Of a stretch of DNA of 34,273 nucleotides, positions 23,739 to 31,568 are shown one piece after another. Made by a program: the position numbers and the translations under genes. Position 1 is the first letter of the stretch; each line of letters starts with the position of its first letter. Source of the stretch: Streptacidiphilus neutrinimicus (GTDB taxonomy: Bacteria; Actinomycetota; Actinomycetes; Streptomycetales; Streptomycetaceae); assembly GCF_000787815.1 (NCBI RefSeq), contig NZ_BBPO01000028.1:50452-84724 (forward strand). The letters are read 5' to 3'. Below the pieces are notes generated by a model, which searched no databases, was not told the origin of the DNA, and was given only the letters and a program-made list of their open reading frames with translations.

Positions 23739-25745
23739 CTATCGCCACGTAACGTCGATGCGGTTCAGGGTGGTGCTGAAGCTGAATCGGCCCGGGGCGT
23801 CGGGAGCGGCTGGGGCGTGGAGGGGCTTGAGCTCGAAGGTGGCTGTTGTGTGTCGCCAGTCGTGGTCCCAGATGCGCAGCTCGTCGGCGATCTTGTGGGC
23901 GAGTTCGGTGCCGCCTGGTCCGTGGCTGGCGATCCCGAATTCCCAGAGCCGGCCTCCCTGGGGTGAGACCCGGTCGGATGGGCGCCGGACGAGGAAGGCG
24001 AGTGCTCCCTTGTCGAAGAAGGTCCCGGAGCTGGGGTAGGTGCCTTCAGGCAGCAGGCTGCCGACGGCGTCGGAAGCGAAGACCAGTCGGTTCGCGCCGC
24101 TCGGCAGGTTCAGGGTGAGCCACAGCTCCATCCATTCGGGGGACTCCATCGCGGCGAACGTGACGTCGGACCAGGTGACGGCTCGGGGCGTGTGGAGGAC
24201 GTCGGCGAGGGCGTGGGGGTCGGCCTGGTCGTGGGCGCTGGTCTGGAGTCGGACGGTGCCGTCCGAGGAGAGCGGGATCATGCGGCGGACGTCGTCGGCG
24301 ACTCCCCGCCGCAGGGGCATGAAGGTGTTCATCTCGCTGCCGACGGACAACCAGCGCCCGTCATGGTGCTCCCAGGCGATGGAGCGGGAGACGCTGCCGC
24401 GCAGCCGTTGCGGGACGACGAGGCGACCGCCGGGGGCGAGTTGGTCGAGCCAAGCGCTGGGGATGCCGTGGGCGCCGACCGTGGCCACGATGCGCTCATA
24501 GGGGATGGTCTCCGCGTAGCCGAGTGCCCCGTCGCGCAGCACGACCTCGACGTTCTCGGCTCCCGCTGCGCGGAGGTGGGCCCGGGCGCCGTCCACGAGG
24601 TCGTCGTCGACATCGAGGGTGATCACCCGTCCGTCGCGTGCGATGTGGGCAAGGAGGGCGGCGTTGTAGCCGGTTCCTGCGCCGAGTTCCAGGATCCGGT
24701 GGCCGGGGTGGACGTCGAGCTGTTCGAGCATCAGGGCGACCACGGAGGGCTGTGAGGCGCAGCTGATGGACGCTCCGGTGTCGTCGGTCTTGATGTTGAC
24801 CGTCGTGTTGGCGTAGGCGTCTCGTAGCGGGGTGTCGGGGACGAACAGGTGGCGGGGCACGGTGCGCATGGCCTGTTCGACCCGGCTCGTGCGGACGTGT
24901 CCGCTTGTGGTGAGCTGGTCGACGAGGCTGTTGCGCAGCTGCGCGGCCTCGTTGGTTGCGGGCGGGGTGGTGACGGTTCCCATGACTGCCTCTCGTGCGA
25001 GTGCGGACATCGCGCTCTGGCTCTCCAGGGAGAGGCCTGCGCGGTTAGCGTGGAAGATCGTGAGGTGGGCGAGCACGGCTCGCAGGCCGCGGGTCAGCCG
25101 CCCCTGGTGGGCGAGGTCGGCCAGGACGCGACCGGTGTGCTCGAAGGCGTGGACCCACTGGTCTTGGCCGTCCAGGGCTTTGCCTGGTCGGGCCAGCGCG
25201 TGCGGGTCGGCGGTGATCAATGTGTGCACGGCGTCGAGGAGCCTGTGGTGCTGGCTGCTGGGCATGACGGGGGCCAGTGGGCGCAGTTCGCTTACCTTGG
25301 CCCAGATGTCGCCCTGTTCGAAGCGGTCGCGGCCGGCGCCGCGCATGAGTGCGCTGCACAGCAGGAGCGCTGTCTCGCGTCGCCCCAGGTGGCCGAGCTG
25401 GGCGGCGTCGTAGGTGAGCAGGTGGTGGCTGTCGGCGTGGAAGAGTGCGTGGGCGGCGTCCATCGCTTGGTCGCCGCCGAAGGCCAAGGTTTCGGGTTCG
25501 TAGATCGCGTTTGCCCACCACAGGGCGCGCCCCTCCCCTACGGCGGTGTCGAGGAGTTCGGTGACGGCTGGGACCGGGGCGGGGGCTTGGTAGCGGATGT
25601 GGAGCGGCTGCTTGCGCATGAACCACCATCCGTTCAGCAAGCCGGTGGCTTCGGCGGCGGTCAGGGCGGGCCCCAGGTCGTGTGTCAGCGTCTGGATGGC
25701 GGTGTCGCGGTCGGGGAAGTGCACGTTGTGCTGCTGCCAGGTCAT
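23739..25745 (-). CDS. FxLD-system methyltransferase: LanB-type elimination domain fused to PIMT
   Basis: The 668-residue protein has two parts. Residues 1-240 resemble the SpaB C-terminal (thiopeptide-type/elimination) domain: MTWQQHNVHFPDRDTA, WWFMRKQPLHIRYQAP near 40-54, FHANRAGLS near 231. Residues ~265-668 resemble protein-L-isoaspartate O-methyltransferase: SISCASQPSVVALMLEQL (326-343), then the SAM motif ILELGAGTGYNAA (351-363). Related LanS-type enzymes methylate Asp in lanthipeptides to form succinimide and then isoaspartate, so the DDG in the neighbouring precursor is a likely target. The ATG at 25745 follows GAGGAAG, 8 bases after the lanC stop. Confidence 0.88.
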   Translation of the reverse strand: MTWQQHNVHFPDRDTAIQTLTHDLGPALTAAEATGLLNGWWFMRKQPLHIRYQAPAPVPAVTELLDTAVGEGRALWWANAIYEPETLAFGGDQAMDAAHALFHADSHHLLTYDAAQLGHLGRRETALLLCSALMRGAGRDRFEQGDIWAKVSELRPLAPVMPSSQHHRLLDAVHTLITADPHALARPGKALDGQDQWVHAFEHTGRVLADLAHQGRLTRGLRAVLAHLTIFHANRAGLSLESQSAMSALAREAVMGTVTTPPATNEAAQLRNSLVDQLTTSGHVRTSRVEQAMRTVPRHLFVPDTPLRDAYANTTVNIKTDDTGASISCASQPSVVALMLEQLDVHPGHRILELGAGTGYNAALLAHIARDGRVITLDVDDDLVDGARAHLRAAGAENVEVVLRDGALGYAETIPYERIVATVGAHGIPSAWLDQLAPGGRLVVPQRLRGSVSRSIAWEHHDGRWLSVGSEMNTFMPLRRGVADDVRRMIPLSSDGTVRLQTSAHDQADPHALADVLHTPRAVTWSDVTFAAMESPEWMELWLTLNLPSGANRLVFASDAVGSLLPEGTYPSSGTFFDKGALAFLVRRPSDRVSPQGGRLWEFGIASHGPGGTELAHKIADELRIWDHDWRHTTATFELKPLHAPAAPDAPGRFSFSTTLNRIDVTWR

Positions 25746-25753
25746 CGGCTTCC

Positions 25754-26992
25754 TCACGCTGTGAGCAGGCTGGTGTCCCAGCAGGCATGGGTGTCCAGGG
25801 CGGCGAGGGCGATTCCGGCGACGCCTTCGAGCAGGCCGAGGCCCGTGTCGGCGGCGACCGCGGCGATGACCTCTTCGGGCTCGCGGGAGGGCTGGAGGGC
25901 GCGGTCGAGCAGTTCGGGGACGGCGGCTTGCAGCCGGATGCGGTTGGCCGGCAAGGCGTCGGTGGCGGCGCGGCAGGCCAGGTGCGCGAGTCCGGCGAAG
26001 CCGTGGCACAGTGATCCGTCGCCTGTGACGGCAAGGCGAGCCGGATCGGTGACAGCCTGGATGAGGGCGGTTTCCGCGGCGTGCTGACGGGCGTGGTCGG
26101 CCAGGGCGATGGCGGCAAGCTGCTGGGCCCGGGCCAGACCTGCGGCTCCGTAACACCATGAGGGCCGCATCAGCCCTTCGGGCTCCCAGCGCCCGGCCCG
26201 CAGGTCGTCCATGGTGATCCAATAGGGCCAGACGACGCCCCCTGGTGTCTCGGTGCCCCAGTAGTCCAGCCAGGCCAGGACGGTACTGATGGCGGCAAGC
26301 AGGCCGGGAACGCTGGTTCCGGCCCGCGTGGCGAGCCCCATCAAAGCGAGGGGGCCGCCGATACCGTGAGCGACGCCCGCATTGGCGTGACCGTAGGGGA
26401 ATCGGTCATCGCTGAGTCCGGACGGTCCGGTCCATGTCCACCAGCCGGGAACGGTCTGTTCCCCAACGGTGAGCGGTTCGGTCAGGCGCACCAAGTAGCA
26501 CAGGACTGCCGGGACAGCCTTGCTGGCCGGATGGTGGCGCAGCAGGTAGGCCCCGTATCCGGTGAGACCTCGGATGACGTCGAACTCGGCCAGCTCCGGG
26601 GGTCGCCCACTATCGATCCGGGCGTGGGCGGTGTCTACGCGCCGTAGGACGTCGGCTTCAATGGTGGTATTGAGCTGGTCCAGTGTCCGAGCGTAGGCGC
26701 CGGGGAAGTGGCCGGCGGCGTGTGCGAGGGCTGTGGCCAGGGCGGGGGTGCCGTGGAACGGGTGGCTGCTCTCGCCTCGGATCAGCGCCGTGTGGGTCGC
26801 GGCGGTCAGCCAGTCGTGGACACGCAGCCACGGCGCCCGGCCGGCGGCGGCGAGCTCGGTGTGGAGCAGGATGATGCCGGGGATGCCGTGCGCCAGGGAC
26901 TGGCGCCACACGGAGTCGTCCATGCCAGCGGGCCTGTTGGGGACCGCGAGCAGGTCGGCCACGGTGTCCGCGAAGTCGAGCGGGCGGTTCAC
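25754..26992 (-). CDS. Lanthionine synthetase C-like cyclase (LanC)
   Basis: The 412-residue zinc enzyme adds Cys thiols onto dehydroalanine/dehydrobutyrine to close lanthionine rings. The full zinc site is present: Cys280 in SWCYGAAG, and Cys329-His330 in LCHGFAGL. The conserved GHANAGVAHG (201-210) and GVAGIALAALD near the C-terminus fit the alpha/alpha-toroid fold. The GTG at 26992 overlaps the lanB stop (GTGA) and follows GGGAG, so the two are translationally coupled. The last part contains an ACWDTSLL end like other stand-alone LanC proteins. Confidence 0.94.
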   Translation of the reverse strand: MNRPLDFADTVADLLAVPNRPAGMDDSVWRQSLAHGIPGIILLHTELAAAGRAPWLRVHDWLTAATHTALIRGESSHPFHGTPALATALAHAAGHFPGAYARTLDQLNTTIEADVLRRVDTAHARIDSGRPPELAEFDVIRGLTGYGAYLLRHHPASKAVPAVLCYLVRLTEPLTVGEQTVPGWWTWTGPSGLSDDRFPYGHANAGVAHGIGGPLALMGLATRAGTSVPGLLAAISTVLAWLDYWGTETPGGVVWPYWITMDDLRAGRWEPEGLMRPSWCYGAAGLARAQQLAAIALADHARQHAAETALIQAVTDPARLAVTGDGSLCHGFAGLAHLACRAATDALPANRIRLQAAVPELLDRALQPSREPEEVIAAVAADTGLGLLEGVAGIALAALDTHACWDTSLLTA

Positions 26993-29900
26993 GAGGAGGC
27001 TCCCTTCGCCTTGGCGGTCCATGCCTTCGCGGCGGCACGGGCCAGGTAACGACATACGGCCTCCTCTTTGAAGTCGACGCCGATGTGGCGCACGAAGTGC
27101 GTATGCAGGAGAGATGCGAGGACGTCGTTCACGTCCACGCCCTGGGTGTCCGGGCCTGGCAGATGCCGTCGGTAGGCGGAGAGGGCCGAGTCCCTGTCGC
27201 GCCACGCGTCCACGATCGCGTCCCCGCCGGCTACGGTCCGCAGCGCCTGCCAGTCGTGCGAGGGATCGGCCAGGCGGACCGCGCTGGTGTACTGCGGCCT
27301 CGGCACTTGCTCCGGGGCGGCCGGGAGATGGTTGATCAGCCACTGCGTCCCGGCTTCGGTGCTGCCCAAGTATCCGGCCACGATGGCGAGCGTGTGCGCG
27401 GCGACCAAGGCGCGCTGGTCCGGGCGACGGCGCTGTCGAAGCTGCGCAAGTAGCGCCCGGGAGTCGGCCCGGAAGACCTCTTCCACCGCGGCATAGGCGG
27501 TGCCGGAGCCCCAGCGGCCGTGCTCCGCATATGAGCTGAGAAATCGCAGGTCTTTCAGCAACCCGGCTGTTCGTAACTCGTCCGCCCATGCGCTGACGGC
27601 TCGGGCGGCCTGGGGGAAGTCCCAGTGGTCGGACAGAGCGATGCGCAGCCGCAGGTGGTGGTCGGGGTCGCGGTAGCGGATGTACCACCACGGCGCCTCG
27701 TCGAGGCGGCCGAGTAGGTCCGACAGATGGTCCGACAGGATGACGTTCTGCCTGCGCTGGTCCCCATACAGGGCGGCCAGCAGAGTCCGTGAGGCGCCGG
27801 GGCTCTGGATCTGATCGACGGAGGCGAGCCTCGCCCGCGTGGGAACGGGTAGTCGAGGCCAGGGCGGCGCAGCGTCGGCCTTCAATGGGATGACGATCTC
27901 GTGAGGGCGGCCTTGGCACCAGCCAAAGCCCTGAGGTGCCTCGGTGAGCAGCACCGTAGCCGTGCGTCCCAGCTGGGAGCGCAGCAGATGGCGGTGGCCT
28001 GGGTGGTTGAGGTCGAGCGCGAGGAACTGGTCACCGTAGGTGAGGTGGACCCGGTCCGGCAGGCGACGCCGCGCCCTCCATTCGGCGAACCCGGCCTCCC
28101 AACACGCCAGGTCTCCTTGAGCTGCGGGGAGTTCGCAAGTGTTGAGTCGCCAGCGGGCGGGGGCGAGCACAGTGCGACCGTAACGCAGCCGCGGGAGGAA
28201 CGGCATCCGCCGGGCCGCGCCCCAGTCGAAGACTGTGACCTGGGTTGCGACGGCTCGGCTGAGTTCGATCAGCAACCGGGCGAGCGGCGGCGTGTGTGTG
28301 CGCAGGGTCAAGGCGTTCATCGCCACCACCTCGATGCGCTTTCCCCACTTGGGGACGGCGAGGTAGAGCCGGCGTCCGTCGCATCCGACCGTCACGTCAG
28401 CGAGGCTCAGCGTCTGCTCGCCCCCAGCGCGGTGTTCGTCCAGGGTGAGAAGCAGTGGGAGGACCTGTGGGCTGCGGGCGATGTGCGCATTGCCCGGCAG
28501 AAGCGGAGGGAAGGAAAGCTGGACAGGCACCGTGCTCGCGTCCGAAGCGGGAAGCTCCCGCAGTTCCGCTTCGAAGGCTCGGCGGTCCTGCTCGTCGAGA
28601 ACGGGAAGGAACCGTCCCACGGTGACTCCGACGCCGCGCGACACGCTCACGACGGCCAGCGAGAAGTGCCCGCGCTGCAGGTTTTCGATGCTGCTCGCGT
28701 GCACTTGTGCAATGAGTTCGAGGTGGGGTGGAAGCCGGAACGGGTCATTGCCGCGGCGCAGTCGCCTGACAAGGTGGTCGTCGACCAGGATCTCGTCGGA
28801 GCCGTCCAGCGCCGCGCACTGGGCCAGTTCGACCAGGACGTCGTCGCGTTCGCTCACCCGTGGCCGACGCGCATCCGAGACAGTGCCGAGATAGCCGTCC
28901 GGCAGACCGATACCGCTGTCGGCGACCACGTCCAGGATGGGGACCAGGGTGCCGATGCCGTACCGCTCGTAGAAGAGGTGGTGGTACTCCTTCATCTCAG
29001 GTGATCCGTACGGGGCAGTGCTGAGCTGGGCCAAGGCCATAGCAGCCTTCTCGGCCTCGCGTCCGACCAGCGCCGGAAGGACCAGGTCTGCGCCGAGACG
29101 AACGTCCACGGCCAGAGGATGCTCCACCTGGTCAGGTGCCAAGGCCCGCATCCGGTCAGCAAGAGGTCCCCGCCTGGTCGGCTCCCCGGTTTGAGCATTG
29201 CGGGCTTTCAGCTCTTCCTGGACCTCGTGAAGCTCCTTGATAAAGTCCGCTGCCGATTCGGTGGCTCCGGCGCCGAGGGCATCGAGCCGCGCCAGAAGGT
29301 GACCCAACGGGTCGGTGACCGTACTCGGCGCATGCAAGGCAGTGATCAACACCCGGTAGTTGATCAGCTGTCGAAGTAGCCGCTGCGTCGCGACACCGCC
29401 GACGGCGGGGAAGTCCGCGCGAAGCTTGCCTGCGAGCTCGCCCACGGTCACGGGGTGCCGGGCCGCGTCAACCACGAGCCGGACGGGACGTGACAGTCGC
29501 AACCGCGTCTCTGCCGCCCGTCCGGTACCGCTGTCACTCAGCTGGTACGGGACGACCAGGTGGTCGCCACAGATAGTCAGCGTGCTGTTGGCGACCACGG
29601 GTAGGTCCAGCAACAGCTCTTCTGCGCCTTCGAGGCGTTGTGTGATCGTGTTCAGCCAGGCGGACGAAGGGCTGATCCTGGCGTGCGTGTCACCCCACTC
29701 CGCGCAGGCCGATTGTTCGAATCTGGCCACTGCTACTCCGGCGAACCAGCCGAACGGCGTCGGACGGTGCTGTGCCCGCAAGAGGTACTTGGCCGCCGAC
29801 TCCGCCGCCCGCCGAACATCCCGAGGCCGAGGCGCGGGGCTCACGCAGATTTCAAACAGCGCGGCTGTGAGGTCTGCGCTCGCTTGCTCCATCGCCTCGC

Positions 29901-30072
29901 GAAGCCGCGGGGTGTCCATCAAGGCTCGGAGCCAAGCGACTTGGGAGGCGGCTCCTGCTGTAGAGGTGTCGCCGAGGTCAGGCCATTCCTGATCGGGCAC
30001 GGGCAGATTGGTCGCCGCGCGGACGAGCGCGACGGTCCCCGCACGGAAGGATGGGATCTGCGTGGCCTTCAT
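26989..30072 (-). CDS. Class I lanthipeptide dehydratase (LanB), full length
   Basis: The 1027-residue dehydratase activates Ser/Thr of the precursor with glutamate from glutamyl-tRNA and eliminates it to Dha/Dhb. The N-terminal glutamylation domain covers roughly 1-690 (for example AAESAAKYLLRAQHRPTPFG, HHLFYERYGIGTLVPILDVV). The C-terminal elimination domain spans ~720-1010 (APWWYIRYRDPDHHLRLRI, then FLSSYAEHGRWGSG). Both domains are on one chain, as in NisB. The ATG at 30072 (MKATQIPSFRAG) follows GGAGG with 5-base spacing; two upstream codons are less likely. It is preceded by the hairpin at 30109-30146 and the precursor gene. Confidence 0.95.
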   Translation of the reverse strand: MKATQIPSFRAGTVALVRAATNLPVPDQEWPDLGDTSTAGAASQVAWLRALMDTPRLREAMEQASADLTAALFEICVSPAPRPRDVRRAAESAAKYLLRAQHRPTPFGWFAGVAVARFEQSACAEWGDTHARISPSSAWLNTITQRLEGAEELLLDLPVVANSTLTICGDHLVVPYQLSDSGTGRAAETRLRLSRPVRLVVDAARHPVTVGELAGKLRADFPAVGGVATQRLLRQLINYRVLITALHAPSTVTDPLGHLLARLDALGAGATESAADFIKELHEVQEELKARNAQTGEPTRRGPLADRMRALAPDQVEHPLAVDVRLGADLVLPALVGREAEKAAMALAQLSTAPYGSPEMKEYHHLFYERYGIGTLVPILDVVADSGIGLPDGYLGTVSDARRPRVSERDDVLVELAQCAALDGSDEILVDDHLVRRLRRGNDPFRLPPHLELIAQVHASSIENLQRGHFSLAVVSVSRGVGVTVGRFLPVLDEQDRRAFEAELRELPASDASTVPVQLSFPPLLPGNAHIARSPQVLPLLLTLDEHRAGGEQTLSLADVTVGCDGRRLYLAVPKWGKRIEVVAMNALTLRTHTPPLARLLIELSRAVATQVTVFDWGAARRMPFLPRLRYGRTVLAPARWRLNTCELPAAQGDLACWEAGFAEWRARRRLPDRVHLTYGDQFLALDLNHPGHRHLLRSQLGRTATVLLTEAPQGFGWCQGRPHEIVIPLKADAAPPWPRLPVPTRARLASVDQIQSPGASRTLLAALYGDQRRQNVILSDHLSDLLGRLDEAPWWYIRYRDPDHHLRLRIALSDHWDFPQAARAVSAWADELRTAGLLKDLRFLSSYAEHGRWGSGTAYAAVEEVFRADSRALLAQLRQRRRPDQRALVAAHTLAIVAGYLGSTEAGTQWLINHLPAAPEQVPRPQYTSAVRLADPSHDWQALRTVAGGDAIVDAWRDRDSALSAYRRHLPGPDTQGVDVNDVLASLLHTHFVRHIGVDFKEEAVCRYLARAAAKAWTAKAKGASS

Positions 30073-30108
30073 GATCACCTCCGGTGGTGTCAGGCTGTTG
30101 GATTCGGT

Positions 30109-30146
30109 GGTGCCGTCGCGGAGTGAGGACCCGCCGCGACGGCACC
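30109..30146 (-). terminator. Perfect 13-bp hairpin between lanA and lanB (attenuator)
   Basis: GGTGCCGTCGCGG (30109-30121) pairs perfectly with CCGCGACGGCACC (30134-30146) around 12 bases. It lies 25 bases after the precursor stop and before the lanB ribosome site. Such hairpins in lanthipeptide operons commonly allow partial read-through, giving more precursor than enzyme mRNA. That role here is inferred from position. Confidence 0.75.
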
Positions 30147-30171
30147 GGTCAGCGTTGCCTGAGTCAGCGCA

Positions 30172-30333
30172 TCAGGCGACGGTGCTGTTGCACGCTCCGC
30201 AGGTCGATCCGCAGCCGTCGTCGGTGACGTTGACCAGGCCGGCCGGGTCGGCGATCTCGACCTGGGTCACGTCCAGGTCGAAGACCTGCTCGATAGCCGC
30301 CTCGGGCTGCTGTGTCTTGGTGCTCGTGCTCAC
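30172..30333 (-). CDS. FxLD-family lanthipeptide precursor (LanA)
   Basis: The 53-residue precursor starts at GTG 30333 (STSTKTQQPEAAIEQ), six bases after AGGAG. The leader holds FDLDVTQVEIADP, the FxLD motif recognised by this family's enzymes. The C-terminal core GLVNVTDDGCGSTCGACN ends STVA. It has three Cys (41, 45, 48) and nearby Thr37, Ser43, Thr44, Ser50 and Thr51, enough for up to three thioether rings. Asp38-Asp39-Gly40 is a good succinimide-forming site for the operon's methyltransferase. The leader cleavage site is uncertain; no protease gene is visible nearby. Confidence 0.92.
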   Translation of the reverse strand: MSTSTKTQQPEAAIEQVFDLDVTQVEIADPAGLVNVTDDGCGSTCGACNSTVA

Positions 30334-30626
30334 GGGGTTCTCCTCGTTCTCGAAGTTCTCCGCGCCGGTCGGAACGGAGGGTGATGCGCCCCGCTGCTTT
30401 TTGCGCGGGGAGTCAATTGACCGCAGCTTCCACAGGCCCTGAGCGCTGCCCTTGGCAGGCGGTACGGGGTCCGGACGGGTTTTTGCGAGGCTCCGCACTG
30501 GCCGCGCGGGGAAGGCGGGGGCGCGAAGCCTCCGAGGCAGAAGATCTGGCCCCGATCACGAGGCGCCTTTGCCTGGAGCCTTGGACCTTTCGAGCCCGCC
30601 CCTGGGCGCGTGCTCGACAGGAGCCG
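30334..30626. other. Upstream region of lanA, without a supported gene
   Basis: These 293 bases should contain the lanA promoter. Visible elements are the palindrome GTCAATTGAC (30412-30421), which on the minus strand supplies a TTGACT -35-like box, and a CCCCGC/GCGGGG hairpin just downstream of it. No -10 at a fitting distance is clear. Frames that cross this stretch lack ribosome sites and coding bias. Confidence 0.4.
30412..30421. promoter_or_regulatory. Palindrome upstream of lanA, possible operator
   Basis: GTCAATTGAC is a perfect 10-bp palindrome 79 bases before the lanA start, in locally AT-richer DNA. It may be an operator or part of the promoter (TTGAC half on each strand). Confidence 0.3.
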
Positions 30627-31160
30627 TCAGGCGGTCTGGGTCAAGGCGCGTACCCGAGGGCATGGGGCGGAGGCACGCATGCGGGCGCGCAGCTGCTCTC
30701 GGACGCGCTCGGCCAACCCTGGGGCCTGGGGGAGCGCGATCGTGGCCCATACGCGCTTACCGGTTTCGGTGGGCTCGATGCCCCACCGCGTAGCCAGCAT
30801 GGCGACCAGGATCAGGCCACGTCCGCCCTCGCTCGGCTGGCCGTCCGAGTCTGAGCGGGAGCGCGAGTTGGGGGCGGGCTCGGGCGGTGTACCGTCGAGG
30901 ACTTCCACGTACAGCTCGCCCCGACTGGGGGCAACCACGAGGCCGACGGTCAGGACCGGAACATTCGAAGTGTCGTAACGCACCGCGTTCGTGACGAGCT
31001 CGGAGACGATCAGCCGCACGTCGTCGTCCGCATCGGGAGCAAGCCCCAGATCCCAGGCCGTGAGCTTGGCGCTGATGCGGCGCCGCATCAGCGCTACCGA
31101 AGACGGGTCGCGAACCACGATCCACTTCCTCGTGAGCGCGCCATGGGGCGTGACCGTCAT
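30627..31160 (-). CDS. Anti-sigma-factor-like ATP-binding protein (HATPase)
   Basis: The 177-residue protein has a GHKL-type ATPase fold like RsbW/SpoIIAB proteins that bind sigma factors or act as signalling kinases. The N-box is DDDVRLIVSELVTNAVRY and the glycine box is GGRGLILVAMLATRWG, with FEV-type strands between. A C-terminal basic tail (ERVREQLRARMRASAP) follows. It overlaps the stop of the upstream small gene (ATGA at 31160-31157), so the two are coupled. Such proteins often pair with helix-turn-helix or TPR regulators, and one is divergently encoded at 31569. A role in the lanthipeptide cluster is inference. Confidence 0.85.
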   Translation of the reverse strand: MTVTPHGALTRKWIVVRDPSSVALMRRRISAKLTAWDLGLAPDADDDVRLIVSELVTNAVRYDTSNVPVLTVGLVVAPSRGELYVEVLDGTPPEPAPNSRSRSDSDGQPSEGGRGLILVAMLATRWGIEPTETGKRVWATIALPQAPGLAERVREQLRARMRASAPCPRVRALTQTA

Positions 31161-31453
31161 GCCTCGCCGCCCGGCTTCGTACGTGGGGTGAGCGGGTTGC
31201 CCTGCGCCTCTCCGGACGCCCGGCCGCGGGCACCAGGGGTCTGCGTACCCCGACCTGTACCGGGGGCGCGGCGGTTCCCAGGGCTGGGCTGACGGACCGC
31301 CCTCATCCGGGAGGCGGAAGTGGCCGCGACGCCGGCCGAGACTGTCGACGGAGCCGGACGGGAAGGACGGCGCAGGGTCGGGAACACGGGCTTCTCCTTG
31401 TCAGTGGACGAGGTGTCTTGGGCTTCAGACGCAGAAGAGTGACTGTCACTCAC
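31157..31453 (-). CDS. Small Pro/Arg-rich protein, function unknown
   Basis: From GTG at 31453 the frame gives 98 residues (SDSHSSASEAQDTSSTDKEK at the start, then rich in Pro, Arg, Gly and Ser). There is no recognised domain; it is probably disordered. Its stop overlaps the start of the HATPase gene by 4 bases, the best evidence that it is translated. No ribosome site precedes the GTG, so the mRNA may be leaderless, or the frame may start elsewhere (it is open to 31549). Confidence 0.45.
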   Translation of the reverse strand: MSDSHSSASEAQDTSSTDKEKPVFPTLRRPSRPAPSTVSAGVAATSASRMRAVRQPSPGNRRAPGTGRGTQTPGARGRASGEAQGNPLTPRTKPGGEA

Positions 31454-31454
31454 G

Positions 31455-31476
31455 GTGGCTATCTGGTAGCTACATT
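31455..31476. promoter_or_regulatory. Direct repeats in the divergent promoter region
   Basis: GTGGCTATCTG and GTAGCTACATT are adjacent 11-base units sharing GTRGCTA, so the half-sites lie one helical turn apart. They sit directly upstream of the minus-strand small gene and in the divergent region before the TPR regulator at 31569. This arrangement suits a tandem-binding regulator. Confidence 0.4.
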
Positions 31477-31568
31477 GAGGAAACCGCTGAACCCGGAGCG
31501 GGGGCACCCCGTCAAGGGCCTGCGTTTGGGGAAAACGGGGAAAGATCATCTTTGAGTTGTGAGGCGAT

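Noticed and set aside
23739-26222. Extended 827-codon methyltransferase with a start at 26222
   Set aside because: The first ~160 codons overlap lanC in another frame and are Pro/Arg-rich; the ATG at 25745 has a ribosome site and the family start.
25754-27919. 721-codon extension of lanC
   Set aside because: The extra N-terminus overlaps lanB in another frame; the GTG at 26992 overlaps the lanB stop and has a ribosome site.
30452-30854. Plus-strand frames upstream of lanA and antisense to the HATPase
   Set aside because: Low-quality Arg/Gly-rich translations without ribosome sites.
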